Under the pieces are notes generated by a model, which was not told where the DNA came from, did not search any database, and saw only the letters and a list, made by a program, of their open reading frames with translations. From Dolomedes plantarius (Eukaryota; Arthropoda; Arachnida; Araneae; Dolomedidae), in assembly GCA_907164885.2 (NCBI GenBank), contig OU015493.1, forward strand, positions 63,888,145 through 63,952,144: a DNA stretch of 64,000 nt, given 5' to 3'. Shown here in pieces: positions 1 to 11,139 of this stretch. Each line of letters begins with the position of its first letter. Positions within the stretch are counted from its first letter, which is position 1. Position numbers and translations under genes: made by a program.

Positions 1-78
1 TCACTGTCCTCTAGGCTTCAACCGTAAATACACCTCTCGTGAAAATAATCAGCGCTTTCAACTTTTGAAAAGACTTAC

Positions 79-343
79 CCAGAAATTTCAGTATCGGCGT
101 TTCCTGCGGTGTCTACGACCTTCAGAGGGGTTGCATTGCCAAATGTTTCCATGGCTACAAAGTTGGCATCTTACCAGAAAAGTGAGGAAAAATCATTTTT
201 GCGTCTCCATAAGTGCAAGAAACGGACACTGGAGATAACCGAATGAGATAAACGGTTTCCTTCAAGTTCCCTTTCTTTATTTCTATTAAGAATTTATATC
301 GAGGAGATGGAGAAATTGATATGGCAGGACGTATTAGCTCCAA
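79..343 (-). CDS. Probable internal exon of an unrecognised host gene, with a one-base frameshift
   Basis: Read on the minus strand, the segment starts after a pyrimidine-rich acceptor (ttcctttcag at 344-353) and ends at a consensus donor (CTGG|GTAAGT, donor at 73-78). The first part is open from 343 and reads LELIRPAISISPSPRYKFLI and onward, to PHFSGK near 170. The following part is open one frame over and reads ANFVAMETFGNATPLKVVD and onward, ending TEISG at the donor. One extra base near 170 would join the two frames into about 88 residues. A 20-nt intron (gtaag...tag) between the frames is too short to be real. Base composition is less AT-rich than the surroundings. I do not recognise the protein. 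The shift could be a sequencing or assembly indel, or the sign of a pseudogene. Entry phase is 0 and exit phase is 2. Confidence 0.45.
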
Positions 344-359
344 CTGAAAGGAATATTTT

Positions 360-1717
360 GATACATGTAGGGATAAATATCCCAAACAGTTATTCGAAAG
401 GTTTATTAATCAAAAAAAGGATATTATTGAGAAAAAGACTCGATTTCTGAATCCAGAGAAATATTACATGAAGACGTCAGTTTGTTTATGATTTTTTATT
501 ACGTAATTTTACGAGTATATTTTTAAATCTGTAATAATCACCATGCCACCTTAACTACTAAGTATAATTCTCTGGGTTTTTTAACTAATAATTAGGAACT
601 TGGCATTTTTCTAGAAAAAAGTTCATTAAACTTGCACTCCTTAAGGGGAGATCGCTCTTTTATAATTTAAGCCTTTACATACACAAACTAATTCATGACA
701 GGATATAATTGAACGGTACGTTGGTATCGTGTCTGCCTTAAAATTTCGTACGTAAATATGGCAGGGCCATTAACCAGTTGTTGCCAGTCATTCACCGAGG
801 CTTGCATGAATGAGAATCATATATGCATATTTTTTCTGTATCTATGTGTATCATGCTAGAAGTTCCAAATGTGTGTCATTTCTGTTCCAAATGTGTATCA
901 CGATAGCAGAAGTTTGGACGGTACTTCGTCGCACCTTGAATCAAAACTTCAAAAGTTGATATAAACGCCATGAACCATTTGCTGTGGGTTATTAACTGAA
1001 ACTTGTATGAACGAGTACTCCATATTGATGCTTATCCGTATCAAAATGCGTAACATGATTTCAAAAATTTGGACGATGCTTTGTCACATCCTCAATCAAA
1101 ATTTCATACTCTAATCTGAGACGGCCGTGAACTTCTTGGTGTAGTTCATACATGGTAAGAACAAGACTTGCACCTGAACAATTTAAGCATATCTAATATG
1201 GAAATGCGTATCATGCGTATGGTAGTTTCTATCGATCGAAGGCTATCTATCGTATCGGGAAACAAAAATTTCATAAGCTGAAAAGACACGGTCATAAAAA
1301 TATCAATGATACGGCTGTGAAGGTCCTTTTAGGAGCATTATAACGGAAGACAAACTACATCGTATGCAGTTATTTTGTGACTGAAGACATAACAATGAAA
1401 TGAAGAAGATACAGACACAGCAAGTGGAAAACAAGACAAACCAACTTTTCCATCCCGACATTTCGTGTTCAAATACGATATATGATACGTTTAGAATCAT
1501 TACGAATGTTAATGCACCCGTACACGAACTGGTAAAGTTTAATTTTTAATCGATAAAGTTTTATCACATAAGTGCACTGTTGATATCCAAGGAATAAAAT
1601 ATACATACACCTACCCCTTAATAACCGAGAATCAGTATCGCCAAAATTTCTGTTAAAGTGTAGAACAGATTTTTCCAGGAAGAAACCAGTTTCTTACGAA
1701 AAACAATGCATTTAAAA
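360..1717. other. AT-rich non-coding stretch, no gene seen
   Basis: No frame in this interval resembles a protein and no element ends were found. It would be intronic if the minus-strand exon at 79-343 is real. Confidence 0.4.
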
Positions 1718-1719
1718 TA

Positions 1720-2280
1720 CAGGGTGTCTGGGCTAAAGGTATCCAAAAGTCATGACTTATTTTTATGGAACTACACATTAGAGTTTTTATAAAAATATTT
1801 AAATAGAAAGAAGATTTCACCAAGTTTTAATATCAGTCATAGATTTCTATCATAGTATCATAGATTTCGATGTGTGCACCTTTTGTAGCACAACTAACGT
1901 CTAAATGGTAATCCAGTTCTCTTCAAGTGTTTCGTAGCATATCAGGCGTTTATTAGACTTTTTTTTGATTGGGGATTCGTTAAATCCGTTGTGTATAATA
2001 AAAAAAACTGAACCTGTGGATGAGTTAAAGAAGCGTATCATTCAAACAATTTATGTAAAAACTCCTGATATGCTACGAAACACTTGGAGAGAACTGGATT
2101 ACCATTTAGACGTTTGTAGTGCTACAAAAGGTGCACACATAGAAATCTCTGATACTATGATCGAAGTCTATGACTGATATTAAAACTTGGTGAGATGTTA
2201 TTTCTATTTAAATATTTTTTTTTAAATTCTGATTTGTAGTTCCGTAAAAATAAGTCAATACCTTTAGCCTCGACACCCTG
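1720..2280. mobile_element. Fold-back mariner/Tc1-type element built from two inverted transposase 3' ends
   Basis: The element starts CAGGGTGTC and ends with the complementary GACACCCTG, flanked by TA at 1718-1719 and 2281-2282. The left arm (about 1720-1951) and right arm (about 2058-2280) are inverted copies of each other, at roughly 85-90 percent identity by eye, around a unique centre of about 105 bp. The right arm carries the end of a transposase frame on the plus strand, and the left arm carries the same coding stretch reversed. Each half is therefore a 3' terminus of the same parent transposon, and the element has no 5' end. It is non-autonomous. Confidence 0.85.
1965..2177 (+). pseudogene. 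C-terminal fragment of mariner/Tc-type transposase
   Basis: The frame reads ELKKRIIQTIYVKTPDMLRN and then RELDYHLDVC...GAHIEI. This matches the usual C-terminal pattern of IS630/mariner transposases in arthropods, where ELKxRI, a TPxMLxxxWxELxxRLD helix and a GAHIE motif precede the stop. The catalytic DDE/D domain is absent. The first part (1965 to about 2057) lies in the unique centre of the fold-back and the rest is the right arm. It is a relic that cannot encode an active enzyme. Confidence 0.65.
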
Positions 2281-2284
2281 TATA

Positions 2285-2750
2285 AAATCGTAATGATTAC
2301 GGACCCTGGTAGTTTTTCGCTAAGCCATTAGAACTAGGTTATTAATTTAATTATAGTTTTGTACCACGTTCAATTTACAACTCAAGAGTACAACGACAAC
2401 TTCATCGTATAATCTCAAATAAAACTGCATTTTCGTCACTCAACATAAGAGTGGCCTGCTTGGAGTCCTCCTGCATGAGACCAGTGGGCATACCATTACA
2501 CCAATAGAACAAATCACAATCTTCCAATAAAGATCTTCATCATCTGCTTCACACAAGCGAGACTTAAAACCCAGAGAGGAGATAAAAATCACTCAGTTTG
2601 ATTCCAGATGCCACAATAAAAACGATTACCCAGTCATACATTCTCACAGTTATCAACTAAAACTTAAATTCAAATTCAAACTAGGTATCCAAAGAGTATA
2701 CTAGTAATATGCGTCAGCACATATGTGCTGCTTCATCAAGCTATGTCATA
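2285..2750. other. No gene or repeat recognised
   Basis: Plain AT-rich sequence between the fold-back element and the 74-bp tandem array. Nothing in it supports a feature. Confidence 0.4.
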
Positions 2751-2779
2751 ATCTTCACAAATAAGATTTCCTCCGTTTG

Positions 2780-3600
2780 ACGGTTTAAACGAACACATGC
2801 ATTCGTTTTACACGCGCATGGCAGTTAAAACAAAGGCCGCAAAGACTTTCACATGTGAATAATGGTTAAAAGACAAGAATCAGTGTCAAACGTGTATTGC
2901 AAATTAAAGACAATAAATAATAAGAGTTAAACGCGTATGGCAGCCGAAATTGCTCATGATTTGTCTTCACGTGCGAACGTTTGTTTAACTGAAGGAACGA
3001 TAAAGCTTCACACGCGTATGATAGTTTAAAAAAGATTAGTTTCACGTGCGAATCATTGTTACAATAAAGGCACGACAAAGCTTCACACGCGTATGATAGT
3101 TAAAAAAATTAGTTTCACGTGTGATTGATAACTAAAATAAAGGCACAATAAAGCTTCACGTATGATAGTTTAAAAAAAAATTAGTTTCACGTGCGAATGA
3201 TAATTAAAATAAAGGCACGATAAAGCTTCACACACGTATGATAGTTAAAAAAATTAGTTTTACGTGCGTATTGTTGTTAAAAATAAAAACACGATAAAGT
3301 TTCAAACGCGTATGACAGTTAAAAAAATGAGCTTCACATAACACCAATTGTTAAAATGAAGACACCATAAAGTTTCAAACACGTAGCAGTTTTTAAAAAA
3401 GCACAAGTAAGCTTTAAACATGCATTTCCGAGACATTTAAGGGACATTTCCGAGTTTCATGTGCACATTACAGTCAAAACCAACTTACAAATGAATTTCA
3501 TATGTGCATGATAATTTAAATATACAATTGATTATTTATGAATATAACCGTTTATACAAAGCCGTAAACGAGCTTCACAAGTGCATAGAATTTTAAATTA
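2780..3600. repeat. Tandem array with a 74-bp period, each unit a diverged dimer of about 37 bp
   Basis: Best-preserved units begin near 3000, 3075, 3149, 3219, 3294 and 3367 with AAAGCTTCACACGCGTATGA or a variant. Each unit has a second half beginning TTTCACGTGCGAAT. Both halves end in a GTTAAAA-type stretch, so the unit looks like two old 37-bp copies that diverged and were then amplified as a pair. Units decay toward both edges (about 2780-3000 and 3440-3600). CACGTG and ACGCGT palindromes recur with the period. Confidence 0.8.
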
Positions 3601-3609
3601 GAAAGAATA

Positions 3610-4395
3610 TATCATTAGGCACAAGCAAATCTCGGTTTGAGACACATCAAAATGAACTTAAAAACTGATCTGTAACTATCGTATTATACCCAGGAGTAGT
3701 TCGATGAGACGCTAAATAATGAAGCTATAAAACTTAACGAGCTTTATCAGAAATAGTTAGCTGTATACGTATAAGTAGTTTAATATAGTTAAAATGAAAG
3801 AAAACAAGGTGGTTTAAACAATGTCTTTAAATAAAAGGATGACTGCTTCCAGATATTTTGCTTCACGCATCATTTAATCCTTAACCAACCAATACGAGAC
3901 TATCTAAAAACCAGATATTGCAATAAAAAAAGGACTGATAAAAAACTTTCTTCTCTATATATCATTAGTTACACATTCTTCACCACCATATTAAACAAAT
4001 AATGAAGGTTTAAAGAAAATCAATCTATTCGGTAATTTATTGACTCTGAAAGCTTATATTGTGAATTCTCTGTAACTCAATAAATAAATAATCCTACGCT
4101 CTCGAGCCAAATCAAATCGGTGGAATATTATATGGTATTTGCTTTTGATGACCAATTTAAGAAATATTTATCCAGAGCAGTACTTGAGGAATTCTATTTG
4201 ATCATTCTTCCGAAGTACGTTATGAGAATTTTACTATGCAATCTCAGCAATTTCTCAAAAAAAATATTTAGCATGATCTACGTTTTTATGTAAATAGCTG
4301 GAAAATGAAGCTGACGAACCCCTCTTTAAATGGGAAAGTTAAGCTAAATCCTACAAATGAACACATTTGTATTCGTTTTTTAATATTACTTTTGG
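3610..4395. other. AT-rich stretch without a recognised gene
   Basis: Only short random frames are present and no element termini were found. Confidence 0.35.
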
Positions 4396-4397
4396 CA

Positions 4398-4399
<2 letters not shown>

Positions 4400-4435
<36 letters not shown>

Positions 4436-4600
4436 CCATAGTTGCAGCACTTTTTTAAGTGTGAATAATGAGATGGACACAAATTTGCACTAAATGCTTC
4501 ACTAAATATATATATATATATATATATATATTTCCATGATTGCAGCGCTTTTTTAAGTGTGAATAATGAGATGGACACAACTTTGCACTAAATGCTTCAC

Positions 4601-4636
<36 letters not shown>
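4400..4636. repeat. Duplicated 75-bp segment separated by (TA)n tracts
   Basis: Three (TA)n tracts (about 4400-4433, 4505-4531 and 4603-4636) alternate with two near-identical segments (about 4434-4505 and 4532-4603). Each segment contains TTTTTTAAGTGTGAATAATG and ends CTTCACTAAATA. The segments differ at only a few positions, so the (TA)n-plus-segment unit was recently duplicated. Confidence 0.8.
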
Positions 4637-4641
<5 letters not shown>

Positions 4642-5205
4642 CTTTTGCTTGTTTAGAGGATTTTGTTTACGAGAAACTCGTTCATATGAGAATAAAAAAC
4701 GAAAAAAGCGATATGTGAATTTTCATTTGAAGTATACGAAAAAAATAACTACGCGTATACATTAAAAACATATGAAGGATGATTTTACAGTCAGAAGCAT
4801 AAATTAAAATCTATGTATCCTGAATGCAACACAGGACGTAACCGGAACAGAATGCTGCGCAAATAAGAATATTTTAGCAAATTAACATCTGAAAGAGGTG
4901 CGGGATAGAAAATTTTTCCCAGAGACCAAATAATGGCTGTGCGATCTATGTATCGTCTTATTTTAGCATAGTTTCCAAGGGATGCCGATGCATGTGCAAT
5001 TCGAGGTCAAAGAGTAAATAAAAAAGGATATATAATAATTCTACAAAAATAGAAAAGAAATATAATAATGCTTAAAGAAATATACTTTCAATTTTTTACA
5101 TTCATTAAAAAGCATTTTGTCGGATATGTCCTGATTAACGTAGTAGTCATACATTTGTAAAGTATAAGGAACAATTTTGTGAAACAAATACAAAAATTTC
5201 CTTAC

Positions 5206-5246
5206 CTGTCCATGGCCGAAGGATAAAAACTTACGAGAGCTTTATC
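5206..5246 (-). CDS. Candidate 41-nt host exon (splice motifs only)
   Basis: Read on the minus strand, a strong polypyrimidine tract and acceptor (tttttttctcttttcag) precede 41 nt. These translate in one frame as DKALVSFYPSAMDR and are followed by CAG|GTAAGG. A second good donor inside the segment (CTC|GTAAGT) would give a 12-nt exon instead. The 41-nt version does not join in frame to the exon at 79-343, because a stop arises at the junction; the 12-nt version would. The call rests on motifs alone and could be chance. Confidence 0.3.
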
Positions 5247-5766
5247 CTGAAAAGAGAAAAAAAAATCAGCACTGCTAAATATTCAATTTTGAAGCACAGA
5301 TATTCAGTGGCATTCATTCAATACTAATTTCTAAAAGTAATATTTTGATTTTACAAGAATATTTATATTTGCCTAAATATATGTCTAAAATGTATTTAGC
5401 AGCTTAACGAAAAAGGGAGGAGGTTTTACATAGTAACATTTTTCAAATACGAGTCTAGTGGTTTAAGGCTGCTGTGTACTAACCCTATTGGACTCGCTCA
5501 CCTCAACGTTTACCTATGGAGAAAATTTATCCAAGGATTGTCGACTTGGATTTCAATTTTTTTATATAGAAAACTGTACTCCGTAATAGAGAAAGAAATT
5601 TTACACCTTGGGACATTTTTCGTACTTAAAAAAATGTAAATAATATTTTTCAATTTTAAATTATTCGGGGGAAAAATCTGGTAGAGTGTGTTTAAATGCT
5701 CCTAAATTATTTTGGTGGACAAAATTTATAAAATAAATACTGTTGAAAGGTGCAGTAAATTTCAGG

Positions 5767-5767
<1 letters not shown>

Positions 5768-5837
<70 letters not shown>

Positions 5838-5859
5838 GTGTGTGTGTGTATATATATAT
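5768..5859. repeat. Compound microsatellite (CTAT)n(TA)n(TG)n(TA)n
   Basis: Direct reading shows about ten CTAT units running into TA, then TG, then TA repeats. Confidence 0.95.
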
Positions 5860-6119
5860 AACAGAATTTTTTAATTCTATCTTCATCAATCCCACTTATA
5901 TTACTTTGAAAGAAAATATGCGCCTCTGAATAATCTAACCTTTATCATAAACGTAACAGTACAATTTTTTCTGGACTTTTGAACACCCCTGACTCTGATA
6001 AATTATCAGCTGCCTAAATTATTTGGCTTGGTCATTTGGAGATTGGATGTAGAGGATATTTATCAGTTTTTTAATCAATTGTAGGAAAAATATAGATATT
6101 ACAAATTTTTAAACATATA

Positions 6120-6672
6120 CAGGATTATCTGGGAAGAATCCTCCGATAACAAAATTTAATATTTTTCATAATTACAGACAGAAGATTGTAATTAATATGT
6201 CATTGTAAAGAAAAAATTTTAATTTTTTTTTTCACAAGTGCTCGATATGCCTTCTTTTAGTCACCCGTAAAATATCATTGCGATATGCCATTTCTTGCCA
6301 AACACGTTGTAATGTTTCTCTATTAACTGTCTAATATCACAAATTGTAAAACATCACAAATGCGTTGTTTAAGTTCGGGCAAACTTGTAGGCACAGGTAG
6401 TAGGAAACACAAGATCTTTGACATATTTCAAAGGAAGAAGTCTCATGAGGTTAAGTGCGGTGATCTAGGAGGGTAGCTGTGTAGGACAAAATCCTCGTCT
6501 GCAGTGTCACTTATCCAATGGTGTGGTAGTTTGTGTGTTGTATGTCAAAAATGTTACAAATCTAAAATTTAACATTTTTTTCTCACAATGACATATTAAT
6601 TATAATTTTTCTGTTTGTAATTATGGAAATTATTAAATATTGTAATCGGACCATTCTTTCCTGATAACCCTG
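6120..6672 (-). mobile_element. Degraded mariner/Tc-type element with terminal inverted repeats of about 105 bp
   Basis: The ends CAGGATTATCTGGGAAGAAT and (reverse strand) CAGGGTTATCAGGAAAGAAT are imperfect inverted repeats that stay alignable for about 105 bp. TA flanks both sides (6118-6119 and 6673-6674). The centre holds a minus-strand transposase remnant, listed separately. At 553 bp it is an internally deleted, non-autonomous copy. Confidence 0.8.
6235..6545 (-). pseudogene. Transposase remnant (catalytic C-terminal part) of the 6120-6672 element
   Basis: The minus strand reads PPRSPHLTS*DFFLWNMSKI, allowing for a TGA in place of the family's Trp or Gly codon, and then LPTSLPELKQRI. 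This is the usual PPRSPDLTPxDFFLWGxxK...LPELKxRI block of arthropod mariner-like transposases. The SPD aspartate is now His and an in-frame stop follows, so the copy is dead. The first two catalytic residues were lost with the internal deletion. Confidence 0.65.
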
Positions 6673-6679
6673 TATTATT

Positions 6680-7450
6680 AGCTTATAGTTATCTAGATAT
6701 GCATAGATTTTTTTTTAATTTTAGGGAATGGGGCTTAATTATATGACCTGCAATATCATAATGAAATTTCATTCACTGTACACTCCCTCTGACAAGTATA
6801 GATGTTGCACTAACACTGTAGGCATTACGATTGATAAGTTTTGTCAGACCATCTATTTATTTCAGCTATATTTTATATATTACATTATCAATTGCGACAG
6901 GTAACCTAGTTATTTCTTAATAGCAAAACGACTGCTAATTTGGGCAGCGCTTTCTTTTATTAGTCACAGCGTTAACAATTAAGTATGTAATCTAGTACCT
7001 TTGAATTCCCTGTCACATCACCGATGTAGGTAATATGAGAGCTATGTTTTTACTAATGAATGAATGAGCTGTCAAAAAATAGCAGTTATTACCTCAATAG
7101 AGTTGTCAGTTATACGGTGCTTTTCTATAGAGATAAATATCAAAATGTTATGAAAGAAAAGTATAAATCAGGAGTTCTATATATTTACGAAGAATGACAT
7201 TAAATAAATCTTTTTTTCTCCCGAGGGCAAAGTGAATTCACTTAGTTTGCTTCAAGATAATCTTTTTCTCTACGTAACATTTCATGTATGTTTTGATGCA
7301 AAAATATCGCTTTTGAAGCTATGCTGGAAGCATTAAAAGTTTACTCATTTGCTCGAAAAGCAAATTGCAATGGTTTGAACAGTGTGCTGAAATTTCTTTG
7401 ATGTAATACCTCTGTTGTAAATATGTATACATATAAATAAATAAATGAAT
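6680..7450. other. No gene recognised
   Basis: AT-rich sequence ending at a (TA)n tract. No protein-like frame or element end was found. Confidence 0.35.
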
Positions 7451-7451
7451 T

Positions 7452-7454
<3 letters not shown>

Positions 7455-7523
<69 letters not shown>
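7455..7523. repeat. (TA)n microsatellite
   Basis: An uninterrupted run of about 69 bp. Confidence 0.95.
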
Positions 7524-7527
<4 letters not shown>

Positions 7528-7529
7528 CA

Positions 7530-8540
7530 AACACAGCAGCCATACTAACAATTATTTATTAGGCTTGGTGTTAAAATTTATTTCAAGGCTATTATAATTT
7601 TTCAAATAATATACACGTCATCAGTTTTATTTGGTATTGTTTAAGTTGGTATTTCAGCTTTCCCTTTTTATAATATCGCTGTTATTGTTGTTATACTGCC
7701 AAGTTCTTGCATGAAAAATATTACGTAAATATTTAAAACATATCTTTAAGTTTCTTGTGAAGTTAGTAGATATGCAAGTTCTAGTTGAGATAGAAGTAAG
7801 AGAAAAAAGTCAGTAAAAAGAAGTAAGAGTCTTCTTATTAGAAAGAAAATTTATATTCGCTTCAGTATGCATATTGATGGTGTGTATTTACATTGTTCTT
7901 TCTGTAAACATACAAAATGTTTTAAAACAATAAAATGTAACTACGCTTTGAATTTCTTTATAACGTAAGACTAATTTTGTTGAAATCTGCCGAAGAACAG
8001 TGTTACAGGTGTTGATTATACCATAATTTTAATTTTGTTATAAATCATTACCTTAAAATTATAATTTTAATTAAAATTGATGGTTTTTGAATGCGTTTCT
8101 TTGTATACGGATAGTTAAGTTTCAATTATCATGGCAAAAGTGATCAAATTTTTACTTCTGACGTCTTTATACTGAAAGTGTAATCTTGTTTGTTGTAAAA
8201 TTTACAAATATATTTTTAACTATTAAAAACAAATATTTCTAAAATGCCCAAAATCCAAAGTAGGGTTTCGAAAAATAGATTCACTAATTAACTTGTAGCA
8301 TGTTATAAGCATACTATTTAAAAATACTTCACTGCATCATGTTATTTTACATCATATAAAAATACTACTTCATTCAATATTTGGGATTTTTCTTTTGAAA
8401 TTCAATAAGTTTTAAAGGTTCCTTAAAAAAATCCTTTGCAAAAGAGGAAACAGATGTTTTTGCTCCATATTGAAATTAATTAGATAGTGTTATAATTTAC
8501 AAATGGATGTTGACTAATCAGGTTAAGTTAGGGTATAAAA
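7530..8540. other. No gene recognised
   Basis: Plain AT-rich sequence before the pogo/Tigger-type MITE. Confidence 0.35.
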
Positions 8541-8542
8541 TA

Positions 8543-9063
8543 CAGTAAAACCTCGTTTATCTGGACTAACTGGGACCATAGGCAATCCGGATAATCTGGG
8601 TAATATGGGTAATGAACAAAACAAAATCCTTAGCCAATAAGAATTACTGTTTATTACGATTAAAAATTATATTTTGTAACAAAATTAGTTACAAACAATA
8701 GTTATGTAAACAATACTATGTTTTGTAACAAAATATAGTATTGTTTACAAGACATTAAAAAATATAAAAGTAATTTTTCACGTCATTTCATAACAAATAA
8801 TTGGTAAGTCTAGTAAAGCTTTCTTAAACTCAACAAAAAGCGTTTTATTAACATAGTTTATTGTACATTCTATGCAGGAGCTGGACATTGAATCAAACTA
8901 AAAAGCAAATATTTGGCATACTTGTAGTATAGTTCTTGCTATCATAGTTAAAAATTATTATCTAATGTGAACATTAAATAAAAATAATGTCTATCTGATC
9001 AAATCTGATCCAGAATATCCAGAGATCCTGACCAACGAGGTCCGGATAAACGAGGTTTTACTG
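8543..9063. mobile_element. Pogo/Tigger-type MITE, copy 1
   Basis: The element begins CAGTAAAACCTCGTTTATCT and ends with the inverted partner AAACGAGGTTTTACTG, flanked by TA at 8541-8542 and 9064-9065. The motif (CAGT..., unpaired reference to Watson-Crick ends, GTTTATCYGG) is typical of the Tigger branch of pogo elements. There is no coding frame. The copy is homologous along its length to 44085-44535. Copy 1 carries about 70 extra bases near 8670-8745 that include a small inverted repeat (AACAATACTAT and its complement). Confidence 0.85.
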
Positions 9064-9069
9064 TACAAT

Positions 9070-10575
9070 GATTTCATAACGCTGAAAAAATTGTGTGGCT
9101 CATAATCCCAACACGCGCCACCAGATGTCCGTGCATCATCCATAATTTCTTAATGACTAACGTTTTAAGTACTTTGCAGTAAATTAATTACTTAGTGCGA
9201 ATATTAATACTCATCAATCTTTTAGGTTTGAAACCGATATAATTGTATATGTAAGGATACGTTTCGAGATAAATTTATAAAATTACGTGACATTTTTCTT
9301 CGTTTAAAATTTCATCCAGCACTCAACTAAAAGAGGGTTAAAAATTTATTTTCGAAAATTAATTATTCCATCTCCAATTTACGCTACGATAAAGGATGAA
9401 TAAATTTTTAAAATTTTTGTGCTCACCTGCCGTATCTGGAAAAAAGGTTTTTGTTAATTTCCCCAATTTTTTTCAACATTACTGAAGCATGTCCAAAAAT
9501 CACACATGAAGAATCTCAGAAAACAGTCAAAAGTTGAGAGTGTTTGGGAAATAATATTTTATATGGGTAAACATTTTCTTCCAACTACATAAAGGAAAAA
9601 TTTCCTGCAACTTTGGGTGCTTCTAATATTAATTATACTAAGAAAGAAGTCATAAACTTGGTCCATAAGTAAATATGCCATAACTGAAGTCATGGTAACC
9701 AAATTTATTTTCCCAATGACTATACACAAAATCACCTAGATCAGAGAGTCAAGGGTGAATCAAGGGAAGTAAGATTCGTAATGCATTTTTATTTTCTTGA
9801 CCCTAAACATATTATAGAGCTTTTACAATCCAATAATGTAACCTAAATGCATCTGAGGTGATTCAATTTCCCGCTACATCATTTTTATATTGCACTTACT
9901 AAACGTACAACGCTGTGTTCCTCTACTTAAAGCCTATCTATGTTCGCAAAGAAATTTTCACGATTTTCTCTCTTTGAAAATATCTGTTAAAATTCTTCTC
10001 GAAGTTATCTGCATAAAATTTAAAGAGAATTTTTTTTTCTATTTACTACGAATAGAATGTTTTTATAAAAAAAAAACATAATTTAAAATATTTTCCCTGA
10101 CGTTGAATTTTCTCCAAAACTGACAACATGATCTTTTATAAAGGGATTAAAAACTCTAAAAGTCAAGATAAGTTATAAATTCTGAAGACAAATTTTTATT
10201 AAATCCTTCTGTTACACAAAAGGGAAAATAAATCAGCCTACTGAGCAATTATTTCTGCAGATATATATTAAAAACTAAACATTCTTTAAAGTTAAAATAT
10301 TGAATTTCTTTAAACAAAACAAACTTTTTCTAGTACTTTTCACATATAGGTATAGCATAATTCTCGTAAAACATATGTATGAGAAGCCCTTTTAAACTGC
10401 ATATAAATAAAAGAAATAAACATATGTCGCAAACCGTTTTAAAACTAAAAATGTAAATAAAATACACCTACAATTCTTTAACATGATTTATAAAAATATT
10501 ATATTTTTTCGGTATAATCTCAATTCGTATTTCACACTCAAAAATGAATATAGTAATTTAAACGATATATCACAC
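9070..10575. other. AT-rich stretch, no gene recognised
   Basis: Apart from the candidate 9-nt exon at 9427-9435, no frame or element terminus can be supported. Confidence 0.35.
9427..9435 (-). CDS. Candidate 9-nt microexon (splice motifs only)
   Basis: Read on the minus strand, aaccttttttccag precedes ATACGGCAG, which is followed by gtgagc. Both flanks fit splice consensus and the length is a multiple of three (Ile-Arg-Gln). It lies on the same strand as the exon candidates at 79-343 and 5206-5246. Nine bases carry no independent coding evidence, so chance is a real possibility. Confidence 0.2.
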
Positions 10576-10591
10576 ACAGTTAAAAGTTGAG

Positions 10592-10938
10592 GGGGATCGA
10601 GGTAGCTTAGTAGTAGTGCATCGGCTTTCAGTGCTGAAGGTGCTCAGATAGAATCCGAATATTCGCCATTAAATACTTCCATATCTAAGCCGGATATGGG
10701 CATGTTAAATCCATAGAGCGGAAAGTCCGTCTGTGAGATCAGAGAGGGTGGGAGAGGGTACGATCCCCTCAGATGTGACCCCTGGGGATCTAAGTCAAAA
10801 TTTAGGTGGGACCTGGATAAATCAGACTCTGACCCTTGTGGTGCCATTAGAAATTGGAGACGCATTCCTCAGCACGCTAGGCTATGGACCTAGTCTGCAA
10901 TACTTCCCACCAGGGGGCATAGAAACAAGAACAGCAAC
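10592..10938 (+). mobile_element. tRNA-derived SINE (family C), copy 1, with target-site duplication
   Basis: The 5' part resembles a tRNA: an A-box-like GGTAGCTTAGTAGTAG is followed about 30 bases later by a decayed B-box-like stretch (GATAGAATCCG). The body then contains CGCCATTAAAT, GCCGGATATGGGCA and CATAGAGCGGAAAGTC, shared with the minus-strand copy at 53660-53800. A perfect 10-bp duplication, AAAAGTTGAG, flanks the insertion (10582-10591 and 10939-10948). Confidence 0.8.
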
Positions 10939-11056
10939 AAAAGTTGAGTGCTTATGGAAAAAAAATTCGGTAATATTTAAAGATAATATTATTCTTAAGC
11001 ATCTCTAATTTTTAGTGAATAGTTATAAATATCTGATTTTAATCAATTCACAATTA

Positions 11057-11059
<3 letters not shown>

Positions 11060-11136
<77 letters not shown>
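11060..11136. repeat. (TA)n microsatellite
   Basis: A run of about 77 bp that abuts the left arm of the fold-back element at 11140. Confidence 0.95.

Positions 11137-11139
<3 letters not shown>

Noticed and set aside
2780..3600. CRISPR-like alternation of repeat and spacer
   Set aside because: The units are contiguous diverged tandem copies with no unique spacers, in a eukaryotic context.
5502..5513. 12-nt splice-flanked candidate on the minus strand
   Set aside because: The surrounding 100 bp looks like a repeat body, and the candidate itself starts with a donor-like GTAAAC. Evidence is weaker than for 5206-5246.
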